A stretch of 64,000 nt of DNA from JBBATK01 sp044228285 (lineage in GTDB: Bacteria; Bacteroidota; Ignavibacteria; Kapaibacteriales; NICIL-2), in assembly GCA_044228285.1 (NCBI GenBank), contig JBGAVD010000001.1:248001-312000 (forward strand), in the 5' to 3' direction. The notes below the pieces were generated by a model. That model worked only from the letters and a program-made list of their open reading frames with translations. It ran no database searches and was not told where the DNA came from. This document shows, piece after piece, positions 34,432-43,437 of this stretch (position 1 is the stretch's first letter; each line of letters starts with the position of its first letter). The position numbers were made by a program, and so were the translations under genes.

Positions 34432-36123
34432 ATGACAATCAAGGGATCAAAAGTTCTTGTCCTCGGCGGATGGGGACTTGTCGGTTCGGCTATAGTCCAC
34501 AAACTTCTCAAGCATTCACCCCGCAGCATCATTGTTACATCGCTCCGTGAAGACGAGGCGAAAAGCGCTGTTGAACGATTCCGCAAGGAGTATCCTCATC
34601 TGCCCGCTGATACCTTTGTGCCTTGGTGGGGAAATATCTTCACGCGAAGCGAATGGAAAGACACGCAGAGGGAGCTCATCCTTGCTGATCCTACTTTGCG
34701 CGTTGAGTTTATTCGTGACATTGTTGATGATTTAGGTGATGCAGTTTTGCAGCGCCAAGCCCTCTATTCGCTTATCCAAGAGCACAAACCGGATGCGGTT
34801 ATTGACTGCATCAATACCGCTACTTCGATCGCGTATCAAGACATTTACACCTCTTCGCGCTCCATTCTCTCTGACTTAGAGCACAATACCCTTAGCCACG
34901 AAAGCGTTGAGCGCTTGCTTGCTTCATTGTACATTCCTCAGCTCGTTCGGCACATCCAAATTGTTCAACGCTCGTTGTCGGACGCAGGGTGTTCCATCTA
35001 CCTCAAAGTTGGTACAAGTGGAACTGGTGGTATGGGTTTGAATATTCCCTACACCCACTCCGAAGAGAAGCCATCGCGAGTGTTACTCTCGAAATCTGCC
35101 ATTGCAGGTGCTCAATCAATGTTGCTCTTCTTGATGGCTCGCACACCAGGTGGAGCAATCATAAAAGAGGTGAAGCCGAGTGCGGCCATCGCATGGAAGT
35201 CTATCGAGTATGGCGATGTACGGAGAAAGGGAAAGGCCATTGCAAAAATAGATATGCCAGCTAGTGACGCCCGTGTTCTTGGTAGCTCTTTCGTTTTTGC
35301 AGACCAGAGTGGAGTGCAGCAAACAGGAAGCACCTTGCAGTCGGTGTTTATCGACACAGGCGAGAATGGAATATTCTCTCGTGCAGAGTTTGAAGCTGTG
35401 AGTTCGATTGGACAAATGGAGCTTGTGACGCCGGAGGAAATTGCACACGTTGTTGTTGCCGAGCTCATGGGGTCGAACAGCGGTCGAGATATTATTCAGG
35501 GTTTGGATGCAACGGTCATGGGACCAACCTATCGAGGTGGTGCGCTGCGTCAGCGAGCTTTAGATCAGCTCCGAAAGCTCGAAGAGCAGCACCAGGTATC
35601 GAGCATAGGCTTTGAAATGCTTGGTCCGCCACGCCTCACAAAGCTTCTTTATGAAGCCCATATCTTTTCGCACGTTGCGCCAGCTCCCAAAGATATTTGT
35701 TCAATGAGTGCAGCTGAGTTAAGTGCTAAAGCACAGACGGTGATTGAGAACAATGCCGAAGTGCGCCAGACTATTCTTTCCGTGGGATTGCCAATTCTTA
35801 TGTCGGACGGCAAGCAGTACCTCAGAGGCGAAACGGTATTGATCCCACTACAGAAGAATCAAACAGAGCTGGCAATCAATGATGCATCGTTGGAGAAGTG
35901 GTGTCATGACGGTTGGATAGACCTTCGTGAGGCGAACATGCTTCAGTGGCAGCAACGTTTTGAGAAAATCTCGAATTCTCTTGATGCCTTAGATCCATTG
36001 GAAAGTGGCTCTCGCTTTGAGTTTGATTTGCGATACTGGGACGGTTTCAATACTATTGACGAAGGAAAACTCGCTGCCTACATTCTTCATCATGAAGAGC
36101 GTGGAGGCCGCATCAAACGGTGA
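34432..36123 (+). CDS. Unknown 563-residue Rossmann-fold protein, extended-SDR-like
   Basis: I cannot name this family. The N terminus (VLVLGGWGLVGSAIVHKLL) is a clear GxxGxxG dinucleotide-binding loop. It is followed by a long insert, ALIDCINTATSI-type strand (PDAVIDCINTATSIA), then ISIYLKVGTSGTGGMGLNIPYTHSEEK and VLLSKSAIAGAQSMLLFLMA. Lys221 sits where the SDR catalytic Lys would be, but the Tyr four residues before it is Val217, so classic SDR chemistry is doubtful. A second, all-alpha/beta C-terminal half of about 200 residues has no relative I recognise. It probably binds NAD(P) in the cytosol. purN starts 14 bases after its stop, so it may be tied to one-carbon or nucleotide metabolism by context only. 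Confidence 0.65.
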   Translation: MTIKGSKVLVLGGWGLVGSAIVHKLLKHSPRSIIVTSLREDEAKSAVERFRKEYPHLPADTFVPWWGNIFTRSEWKDTQRELILADPTLRVEFIRDIVDDLGDAVLQRQALYSLIQEHKPDAVIDCINTATSIAYQDIYTSSRSILSDLEHNTLSHESVERLLASLYIPQLVRHIQIVQRSLSDAGCSIYLKVGTSGTGGMGLNIPYTHSEEKPSRVLLSKSAIAGAQSMLLFLMARTPGGAIIKEVKPSAAIAWKSIEYGDVRRKGKAIAKIDMPASDARVLGSSFVFADQSGVQQTGSTLQSVFIDTGENGIFSRAEFEAVSSIGQMELVTPEEIAHVVVAELMGSNSGRDIIQGLDATVMGPTYRGGALRQRALDQLRKLEEQHQVSSIGFEMLGPPRLTKLLYEAHIFSHVAPAPKDICSMSAAELSAKAQTVIENNAEVRQTILSVGLPILMSDGKQYLRGETVLIPLQKNQTELAINDASLEKWCHDGWIDLREANMLQWQQRFEKISNSLDALDPLESGSRFEFDLRYWDGFNTIDEGKLAAYILHHEERGGRIKR

Positions 36124-36137
36124 TCAGCAAGGGTTCA

Positions 36138-36767
36138 ATGAGAGTTGCGGTGTGTGCCTCCGGTCGAGGCACGAATGCAGAGGCCTTGATTCGATATGAG
36201 CAAGAGCAGACAGGATGTCCATACACCATAGCTCTTGTTATCAGTTCACGTCCGAATGCCGGCGTACTAGCAGTTGCTGAGCGTTATGGGGTTGCCAGCG
36301 AAGTACAGTCCGCCTCCGCTTTCGACGAGTTAGCAAATGCGGAAGAGTTGGATGAAATGCTAAAGCGTCACGGTATTGAGTTTGTGGTTTTGGCTGGTTA
36401 TATGAGAAAAGTGCCAGTGAAGATCATTCAACGTTATCCGTCACGAATTCTCAACATTCATCCAGCGCTTTTACCCAAGTTTGGGGGAGCAGGTATGTTT
36501 GGTTCTCGGGTTTTTGAGGCAATATTGGCATCTGCAGAGACTGAGTCTGGGGTCAGCGTTCATTATGTGAACGAAGAGTATGATAAAGGTGCAATAGTCG
36601 ATCAAAGACGATTTGTACTCGACGAAGGTGAGAACCTTCAATCATTGGCAGAGAAAACACAGCGGGCAGAGCATCAGCTCTACCCTGAAGTACTCAGAAG
36701 AGTTGTTGAGAGCCAATTGAACTCTGGTCAAACGCAGAAAAAAGGCAACAAAGAAGAAATTCTTTGA
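36138..36767 (+). CDS. purN: Phosphoribosylglycinamide formyltransferase
   Basis: PurN formylates GAR with 10-formyl-tetrahydrofolate in step three of purine synthesis. From the ATG at 36138, with AAGGG just upstream, the product is 209 residues, near the 212 of E. coli. A GTG at 36120 overlapping the previous stop is the alternative start. Motifs are VAVCASGRGTNAEALI (phosphate loop), VISSRPNAGVLAVAERYGV, FVVLAGYMRKVP, the Asn-His of ILNIHPALLPKFGG, and SVHYVNEEYDKGAIVDQ with the catalytic Asp. So all three catalytic residues (Asn, His, Asp) are present. Confidence 0.96.
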   Translation: MRVAVCASGRGTNAEALIRYEQEQTGCPYTIALVISSRPNAGVLAVAERYGVASEVQSASAFDELANAEELDEMLKRHGIEFVVLAGYMRKVPVKIIQRYPSRILNIHPALLPKFGGAGMFGSRVFEAILASAETESGVSVHYVNEEYDKGAIVDQRRFVLDEGENLQSLAEKTQRAEHQLYPEVLRRVVESQLNSGQTQKKGNKEEIL

Positions 36768-36957
36768 TTATTTGACGAGAATTTCTCAACTTTACACTTG
36801 GGCTTAACCCATATTCCGCGTGCGGATGTGGAGGGCTTCTTATACTCAGATGTTCGGGGGAGCTCCATGCTGGCTTTGCATGGTGTCGGGCGCTGAGTAT
36901 GCCGGTCAACATCAAGGGGTTTATTGGGGTGAAACAAGGTCAGGCACTATCGTATTA

Positions 36958-36986
36958 TTGACTAAGAGCAAACGATCGACTACTAT
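36958..36986 (+). promoter_or_regulatory. Near-consensus sigma-70 promoter of the surface protein gene
   Basis: TTGACT (36958-36963) and TACTAT (36981-36986) are separated by exactly 17 bases, each one to two bases from TTGACA/TATAAT. Transcription would start near 36993, giving a leader of about 32 bases with a GGGGGA Shine-Dalgarno at 37015-37020, four bases before the ATG at 37025. This is the best-formed promoter I found in the window. Confidence 0.7.
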
Positions 36987-37024
36987 CAAGATTTTGTACC
37001 ACTAACTACCTATTGGGGGATCTC

Positions 37025-40000
37025 ATGAGATTCAAGTTGCTACTTCTTTCATTGGTGCTTTGCATAGCGGTCCAGGCTATTGCAGGTGGCAGTGGAAAGG
37101 GGAATGATCCACTACGTAAGAGTAACCTGTACAAGCAGGGCGCTCCAGGTTCATATCCTCGGAACTTTAATGCTGAGCCATCGAATCCGACGAAGACATC
37201 GATGGATCCAGCTGTTTCCACCGGCTACTACATCGTCGACAGTGATGATGCAGCCGATTCATATTGGAAGCCATATGGCTTTCTTTCGCCAAACAATGAG
37301 GTTGATTTGACCTATCAACCAGAAACGTGGCGTAAAGTGGTAACTGGTGGTCATCAGTTCCCACCTAGCTATTGGGTGAACAACCCAGAAGGTCAACCTT
37401 TCTTCCAGAATCCTGCTACCTATACAGCACAATTTGCGTTTGGTACAGACTCGGTTGACAATGCATTTGCGGGTCCAATTCCTATTGGCTTCCCATTTTA
37501 CTTCAACGGCATTCGCTATGACAGTTTCTACGTGTCAACCAATGGTCTCATTGGCTTGAGCAATCGTCGTTACTTCTACGGTGATGACGGAAGTCGCGTT
37601 CAACGTGAAGTTCAAACAGGCGTTTTCTCGTACTACGATCCTGAGGCAGAAGATACCCGTGGACCAGCTGGCGCTAGTGGTGCTACCGATCCAACTCCAG
37701 ATGACTATGGTTTCCGTTGCGTTGCTCTTGGTAAAGCAGCAAATACCGCAACCATCGTAGAAGGTACTGGCAATGCAAATGACGGTATTCGTAATCCAGT
37801 AAATGCTCCTGGTGGTAATGGAATTACTGGAGTATCGAGTTTTGTTAATGGCGCTCCTATGATTATGCCGTTCTGGGGTAACACTCAGATGTCAGTTTAC
37901 AATTCAGCAATCAATTTGACCGACGACTTTGCTTCTGTTCGTTACAAACGCTCTGTAAGTGGTGATAAGCTGATCATTTGGTATCAGCACATCCTTCCAC
38001 GCGGTACATGGACTGCATATGTAAACGGCGGTACCTGGGGTACAACCACGTACAATGCGAACATCCGTCCAGGCTCAACTAACTACATTGAAGCAAGTAT
38101 CGCTGTCGTTTTGAATCGTCTTGATTCATCAGTTTGTACATACTACACAGACTTTCAAGGTGTGGCATTTATCAGCAATCGTCCTTTCACAGCGTCAAAC
38201 ATGTTCCGTATGAACACGACGAACGCTATCAGAGGTATTGCTCGTCACTACAACTACAATTCATTGACCCAAACGGGAAGTGCAACACCAACTCGTTATA
38301 CACAGTACACCATTTATTACACACAATCTCCTGGTTCGAATCCAAAGGTATTTGCTTCTGGAACATCTACACAGGATGATCAAACACCAAGCGTGAGCTT
38401 AGTCGTGTGCTACAAGCAATGGAAAAACACCGTACGTGCGGTAACAACAGAGTATCGTGTTCGTCCTCGTGACCCAAATGCTGCTCTTGATTACACCGTT
38501 GTTGTTCCTTCAGCAAGTGTAAACAACTTTGAATTGTTGGCAGGCGATGCTCGCCTTGGTGGTATTACACCGGTAGCTATTTTCCAGAATCTTTCCAATG
38601 ACATTCAAGGTCCAAACGGCGTAAACTACCAATCACAGAACGTTAAGTTCCGTACACGTTTCCGCATTATCAACCTTGCATCAAACAAGACAGTATATAA
38701 TCGTTTGGTACGCGTTAATTCCTTCTTCAGTGACAACACCAACTATACTATTGGTGGATATCGCTTGGGAACATTTAACACTGCAACACCTCCTGTCTTT
38801 ACAGCAACCACACCAGCTCCATCTGCGAACGGTGTGCCTCCTTATGCTTACGTACAAGTGCAGTTCCCTCCATTCGAGCCAAACGAGTTTATCGATGATC
38901 AAATCGGCCGTTTCCGCGCTGTGATTATTGCTGAGCCTGTCGACTCAACGGATCAGGGCTACAGAGATGCATGGCCATTTGACGATACAACATCGTTCAC
39001 GTTGTTTGTTATGCGTCGTCTTTCTTCATTCAACGAAGACATTCGTGAGTATCACGTTATTGACGGAACTCCAATGCCTTCAGTATTGAAGTGGGTAAAT
39101 ATCGGTGGTGAAGTTTCTGACGGTGACTTGTCAACCAATAATCCTCCTCCACCAAGAGGTACATTTACTGCTGCGAACAAGACGAACTTCAGCCTTGGTA
39201 CTCCAGTAGTACTTCTCAATCGTCTCATTGACGGTTCGGAGCCTCCAACAGCACCAGGTGGTGACGAGTTGCGCTCCTTCCCAATCGATTTGCGTGGCCG
39301 CTTGAAGGCAGTTCTTTCATTGGCTTACCACAGAACAGAAAAGAATTCAGACTATCCACGTGGATGGGCAGATAACAACCTTATTGGACCAGAACCACGT
39401 ATTACGTACAATGGTATTCTTACCAACACAGCTCCTGGCGGAACACAATCACCAGGTCTTGACCAACTTCTCGTTGAAATGGGCAAGCCAAGTGCAGATC
39501 AAGTGAACAACATTGTAGTAAGCCCAGTTCCTGGTGGTGCTGCATTTACTTGGAATAGTCACTTGCGTTGCTGTAATCAATCAGCAATCACCGACAATCC
39601 AATGTTCTCCATTTTTGGTGGTGGTGGATATCGTCGTGGTTATGATGAAGCAGTAAAGGATACAGCGTTGACACAAGCTCAAGGTTTGCGCGCCGATCCA
39701 TTTGATGACGGTAAGGATTTTGAATGGAAGAAAGCATACTTGCCAATTCCTGACACAGTCATTAACGCTCCAAATGATGGTGCTCGTAACTTCCGTTTCC
39801 GTCTGCGCGTTGCTGCATACCGTCACGGCTGGAACCCAGGTCCAACAGACGATAACGATAACTACTTCGTAAAGAATGTTCGTATTCTTTTCCCATCGGA
39901 AGTAACAGATATCGAAGCGTTGTCAGTTCGTACCACATGGCCATTCGTTGAGACACCTGCTAGCCAGGCTACTCAGATTCCGTTGACTGTTCGTATTGCT

Positions 40001-41743
40001 AACAATACCGGACGTGATGCTCAGGCGTTCACCATTCGCGTAACCATTATTGGTGACGATGATAAGAACAATCCTGACAACAATTTCAACAACATGCAGA
40101 ACATCAATTCAACCTACGTGTACTATCGTAGCGTAACTATTCCATTCATGATTGGAAACAAGGACATCTTGGTTCCATTCCCAACATGGAATGCTCGCCA
40201 GTCACAACGTACCGGTGTGAATAGTGCTGACTACTTCGTTTCAGCAAAGGTTGATTATCCAGGCGGCGACTTAGAGCCACTGAACGATTCAACCTACTCT
40301 GTAACAAACATGAGTTTCTCTCCAGCGTTCTCATACTACCCATCATCAGAGCAAAATCAAGTACCTCAATACACCCAACAGTTGATGGGTCAGGCGCTTG
40401 TTGGTAAAGGTCTGAATGTATTGGGTTATGTTGCGGCTGGTTGGAGCGCTGCATCAGCATTTGGTGATCCAGGTGGATCAGGTTCAGGTCAATTTGCAGT
40501 TCGTTTCAACTTGACAACCCAGGATACATTGTTTGGATTCCAAGCATACTTTGCATCATTGAACGCGGACGAGAACAACATTCGCTTCAGCCTCTATGAT
40601 GATGCTTCGTCTATCCCAGGTAACCAACCACGCAACGGAACAACTTTGAAGGCTCTCCGTGGTTTGGATGCATTTGCAATGGAAGACAAGTTTGATACGA
40701 TTTCAACCTATCTCTATGAGATTCCTATCGTCTTGCAACCAAACGAGTACTGGATTTCTGTTGCTCAATTGAGTACAGTAGGTATTGAGCTTGGTGCTAC
40801 TGGTGCACGTTCCGGTTTCCAACTTGGTAACTATAACGATAGCCCAATTGCAGGTCAAACAAACTATAACCTTTACCTCGACAAGCGTTTCCGTAAGTAC
40901 ACACGTAATGGTACCTTGTTGAACGATAACCGTTTTGCTTTCGAAAACTCGTATCGTAGCGGTCAGTGGCAACAATTTGCTTCAACCCTCGGTAACGTTG
41001 GTTATAACCACTTGACCTATCAAGGTACAGTTGGTGTTGGTAACACGTACACCCGTGGTACCTGGATCCCAATGCTTCGTCCATACATCGGTATTCGTGC
41101 CTTTGGTGATCGTAAGTATGTTAAGCCTGATACCGTTCCAGTTCCAGTTGAGTTGACAACTTTTGAAGGTGCTAAGCGCAGCTCATCTGTTGACCTCTGG
41201 TGGGAAACGGCTTCAGAACAAAACAACTCAGGTTTCTACGTTGAGCGTCGTTCTAACAACGATAACAACTGGTCAGACCTTGGTTTCGTACGCACTCAAG
41301 CTGGTGCAGCAGGCAACTCAACAAGCATGTTGAAGTATAACTTCAGCGATGCAACAGTTGCTGGCGGACATAGCTACTCATATCGTCTACGTCAAGTTGA
41401 CCTTGATGGTTCAACCAATTACTCGAACACATTGCAGTTTGCTTTCGATGGCACTGTTAATGGTGTGACAAGCTTTGGTCCAAACCCAATGGACGAGACC
41501 GTAAAAACAACATCGTTGAAGTTCGAAGTAAGCGAAGCTTCACACGTAACCATCGATATCGTTGACCTCCTTGGCAACTCAGTGAAGTCCTTGCTCAACA
41601 GCGATGTTGCAGCTGGCTCATCAAGTGTTGAGTGGGATGGTACCGATGCAAATGGCAAGCTCGTAGCTAATGGCTCATACATTTATCGCTTCATCGCTGG
41701 TAACAACCCAGTTGAAACGAGAATCTTGAAAGTTATTCGCTAA
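37025..41743 (+). CDS. Giant T9SS-exported surface protein, probably very abundant
   Basis: The 1572 residues have a signal peptide (MRFKLLLLSLVLCIAVQAIA) and a long Asn/Thr/Pro/aromatic-rich beta body. The C-terminal region starts VPVELTTFEGAKRSSSVDLWWETASEQNNSGFYVERR, a fibronectin-like segment common before T9SS tails. It ends in a FlgD/T9SS sorting domain (FGPNPMDETVKTT, VTIDIVDLLGNSVKSLL, NGSYIYRFIAG, ILKVIR). No enzymatic motif is seen. Codon choice is unusually narrow (CGT for Arg, GGT for Gly, CCA for Pro, TTC and AAC favoured), unlike its neighbours, as in highly expressed genes. With the strong promoter and perfect terminator it is a monocistronic, dominant envelope protein. An S-layer-like or sheath role is possible but inferred. 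Confidence 0.85.
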   Translation: MRFKLLLLSLVLCIAVQAIAGGSGKGNDPLRKSNLYKQGAPGSYPRNFNAEPSNPTKTSMDPAVSTGYYIVDSDDAADSYWKPYGFLSPNNEVDLTYQPETWRKVVTGGHQFPPSYWVNNPEGQPFFQNPATYTAQFAFGTDSVDNAFAGPIPIGFPFYFNGIRYDSFYVSTNGLIGLSNRRYFYGDDGSRVQREVQTGVFSYYDPEAEDTRGPAGASGATDPTPDDYGFRCVALGKAANTATIVEGTGNANDGIRNPVNAPGGNGITGVSSFVNGAPMIMPFWGNTQMSVYNSAINLTDDFASVRYKRSVSGDKLIIWYQHILPRGTWTAYVNGGTWGTTTYNANIRPGSTNYIEASIAVVLNRLDSSVCTYYTDFQGVAFISNRPFTASNMFRMNTTNAIRGIARHYNYNSLTQTGSATPTRYTQYTIYYTQSPGSNPKVFASGTSTQDDQTPSVSLVVCYKQWKNTVRAVTTEYRVRPRDPNAALDYTVVVPSASVNNFELLAGDARLGGITPVAIFQNLSNDIQGPNGVNYQSQNVKFRTRFRIINLASNKTVYNRLVRVNSFFSDNTNYTIGGYRLGTFNTATPPVFTATTPAPSANGVPPYAYVQVQFPPFEPNEFIDDQIGRFRAVIIAEPVDSTDQGYRDAWPFDDTTSFTLFVMRRLSSFNEDIREYHVIDGTPMPSVLKWVNIGGEVSDGDLSTNNPPPPRGTFTAANKTNFSLGTPVVLLNRLIDGSEPPTAPGGDELRSFPIDLRGRLKAVLSLAYHRTEKNSDYPRGWADNNLIGPEPRITYNGILTNTAPGGTQSPGLDQLLVEMGKPSADQVNNIVVSPVPGGAAFTWNSHLRCCNQSAITDNPMFSIFGGGGYRRGYDEAVKDTALTQAQGLRADPFDDGKDFEWKKAYLPIPDTVINAPNDGARNFRFRLRVAAYRHGWNPGPTDDNDNYFVKNVRILFPSEVTDIEALSVRTTWPFVETPASQATQIPLTVRIANNTGRDAQAFTIRVTIIGDDDKNNPDNNFNNMQNINSTYVYYRSVTIPFMIGNKDILVPFPTWNARQSQRTGVNSADYFVSAKVDYPGGDLEPLNDSTYSVTNMSFSPAFSYYPSSEQNQVPQYTQQLMGQALVGKGLNVLGYVAAGWSAASAFGDPGGSGSGQFAVRFNLTTQDTLFGFQAYFASLNADENNIRFSLYDDASSIPGNQPRNGTTLKALRGLDAFAMEDKFDTISTYLYEIPIVLQPNEYWISVAQLSTVGIELGATGARSGFQLGNYNDSPIAGQTNYNLYLDKRFRKYTRNGTLLNDNRFAFENSYRSGQWQQFASTLGNVGYNHLTYQGTVGVGNTYTRGTWIPMLRPYIGIRAFGDRKYVKPDTVPVPVELTTFEGAKRSSSVDLWWETASEQNNSGFYVERRSNNDNNWSDLGFVRTQAGAAGNSTSMLKYNFSDATVAGGHSYSYRLRQVDLDGSTNYSNTLQFAFDGTVNGVTSFGPNPMDETVKTTSLKFEVSEASHVTIDIVDLLGNSVKSLLNSDVAAGSSSVEWDGTDANGKLVANGSYIYRFIAGNNPVETRILKVIR

Positions 41744-41767
41744 GAGAATCTGTTGTTTTTGTAGATT

Positions 41768-41805
41768 AAAGCTCCCCGTCACATCTGACGGGGAGCTTTC
41801 TTTTT
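41768..41805 (+). terminator. Intrinsic terminator of the surface protein gene
   Basis: A perfect 14-bp stem (41768-41781 with 41786-41799, core GCTCCCCGTCA) has a CATC loop followed by CTTTTTAT. It begins 25 bases after the stop codon and 28 bases before the HIT gene, and should insulate that gene from the strong upstream transcript. Confidence 0.94.
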
Positions 41806-41832
41806 ATAGTCACTTTTGTTGAAGGTAGAAGA

Positions 41833-42177
41833 ATGGCAGACACGATATTCTCTAAGATTATTCGCAAAGAGATTCCAGCGACGATAGTGTTCGAAGATGA
41901 ATCAGTGCTGGCTTTTCGAGATATTAGTCCTCAAGCACCTGTACACATTATCATCATCCCCAAAAAGGAAATCGCCACATTAAATGATATTGAGTCGGCC
42001 GATACTCAAGTCCTAGGACTTCTCATCGCCCGTGCTGCCCAAATTGCGAAGATGGAAGGAATCGATGAAAGCGGTTACCGTCTGGTAATGAACTGTAATG
42101 CGGATGGCGGACAAAGCGTGTTCCACATCCATTGTCACTTACTAGGTGGTCGTGCCCTCGCGTGGCCTCCAGGTTAA
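41833..42177 (+). CDS. HIT-family nucleotide hydrolase (HinT-like)
   Basis: The 114 residues are a complete HinT/PKCI protein, a purine nucleoside phosphoramidase of the cytosol. It opens TIFSKIIRKEIPATIVFEDE and has VLAFRDISPQAPVHIIIIPKKEI (substrate pocket). The histidine triad is HIHCHLLGG with His98, His100 (nucleophile) and His102. The ending LAWPPG is typical. GAAGGTAGAAG precedes the ATG. It is separate from its upstream neighbour because of the terminator at 41768. Confidence 0.95.
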   Translation: MADTIFSKIIRKEIPATIVFEDESVLAFRDISPQAPVHIIIIPKKEIATLNDIESADTQVLGLLIARAAQIAKMEGIDESGYRLVMNCNADGGQSVFHIHCHLLGGRALAWPPG

Positions 42178-42345
42178 ACGAAAGTACTTGAGGGAGAGAG
42201 TTACTGCCCCTTATGTGTTTCAGCGAACTCCAGCGACTTGTAGCGTCTAGAACTACGCTCCGCTTGCCTGCGCCGACATACCGCATTATCCCGTGCCGGT
42301 ATTTCACATCCAAACACACACAGACGGCACTTGATGCGCCGATTA

Positions 42346-42377
42346 ATCGTACTTGAAAAGCATCGTACTTGAAAAGC
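42346..42377 (+). repeat. Tandem duplication of 16 bases
   Basis: ATCGTACTTGAAAAGC occurs twice head to tail (42346-42361 and 42362-42377), ending five bases before the kdsD ATG at 42383. The duplication creates an in-frame TTG-started extension at 42353 and moves upstream sequence 16 bases away from the start. It may be a recent slippage event. Confidence 0.9.
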
Positions 42378-42382
42378 AAACC

Positions 42383-43381
42383 ATGACTATGAATACGAGC
42401 GGCAGTGCAACTGCACATGATCTATTGGAGCTAGCGAGAGCAGTCATTCTTGCAGAATCGGCAGCCCTTGCGCGAAGCGCAAGCAGCCTAGAGAAGAGTT
42501 TCCTTGAAGCTCTCGACAAACTCGATACAGCCAAGGATATTTTCGTTTGCGGAGTCGGAAAATCTGGTCTCATCGCTCAGAAGATTGCTGCCACACTGTC
42601 GAGCGTCGGACATCCAGCACATTTTTTGCATCCAGTGGAAGCAATGCACGGTGATCTCGGTAAAGTTGGAATCGACTCTGTCGTGATCCTTCTCTCAAAA
42701 AGCGGAGGAAGTGCCGAACTCGTTAGTCTGTTCCCAACTTTGAAGAAGCGAAAGATCTTTACGATCGGGATTATTGGTCGAAGAGACTCCTATCTAGGTC
42801 GCGCAGTCGATGTGTTTCTGGATGCAAGTGTCGAGCAGGAAGCTTGCGGCTTCGATATTGTGCCAACTACAAGCACGACGGTAGCTCTGTCCATTGGCGA
42901 TGCTTTAGCTATTAGCTTGATGAAGAAGCGCAACTTTCAGCCTACAGATTTCGCTGCACATCATCCCTTTGGTCAGTTAGGACGTAACCTACGTTTGAGT
43001 GTGGCTGAAGTGATGCACGGTGGTATTGAGGGTCTACCGCTCTGCACCACAGATACGCCCTTTCGTCACGCCCTCATTGAGTCGAGCGCAAAAGCTCTGG
43101 GTTGTGTCTGTGTCGTCGATGCAGAGATGCACCTTATGGGGCTCATTACGGACGGAGATGTCCGTCGAGCACTACAATCCCACGAAGATATTCGTGAACT
43201 TAGGGCAGCAGATGTGATGACTCGTAGTCCGCTCTGTGCAACGAGTTCGATGACCTTGCAGGAGGCATTACAGATAATGGAGCAGGGCGAGCGACAAATC
43301 TCTGTGCTACCAGTCAGCGATGAGGCAGGACGTTGTATTGGAATCTTGCGTCTGCACGATATTCTTCAAGTGAATAACTAA
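42383..43381 (+). CDS. kdsD: Arabinose-5-phosphate isomerase (KpsF/KdsD/GutQ family)
   Basis: This enzyme isomerises ribulose 5-phosphate to arabinose 5-phosphate, the first step to Kdo for lipopolysaccharide. The 332 residues begin at the ATG at 42383 (MTMNTSG). The SIS domain (about 40-185) has IFVCGVGKSGLIAQKIAATLSSVGHPAHFLHPVEAMHGDLG, VILLSKSGGSAEL, TIGIIGRRDSYLGRAVD and TTSTTVALSIGDALAI. AAHHPFGQLGRNL leads to two CBS domains (about 205-260 and 270-330). All features are family-typical. It is consistent with an LPS-bearing outer membrane. Its end faces the RodZ-like gene, 56 bases away. Confidence 0.95.
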   Translation: MTMNTSGSATAHDLLELARAVILAESAALARSASSLEKSFLEALDKLDTAKDIFVCGVGKSGLIAQKIAATLSSVGHPAHFLHPVEAMHGDLGKVGIDSVVILLSKSGGSAELVSLFPTLKKRKIFTIGIIGRRDSYLGRAVDVFLDASVEQEACGFDIVPTTSTTVALSIGDALAISLMKKRNFQPTDFAAHHPFGQLGRNLRLSVAEVMHGGIEGLPLCTTDTPFRHALIESSAKALGCVCVVDAEMHLMGLITDGDVRRALQSHEDIRELRAADVMTRSPLCATSSMTLQEALQIMEQGERQISVLPVSDEAGRCIGILRLHDILQVNN

Positions 43382-43437
43382 GCAGTGGCAGAGGCGATAG
43401 CATTCACGCTCTATGTGCCTCCAAACCTTTTAGACCC

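Noticed and set aside
42346..42377. Possible CRISPR repeat
   Set aside because: Only two directly abutting 16-base copies with no spacers; it is a simple tandem duplication.
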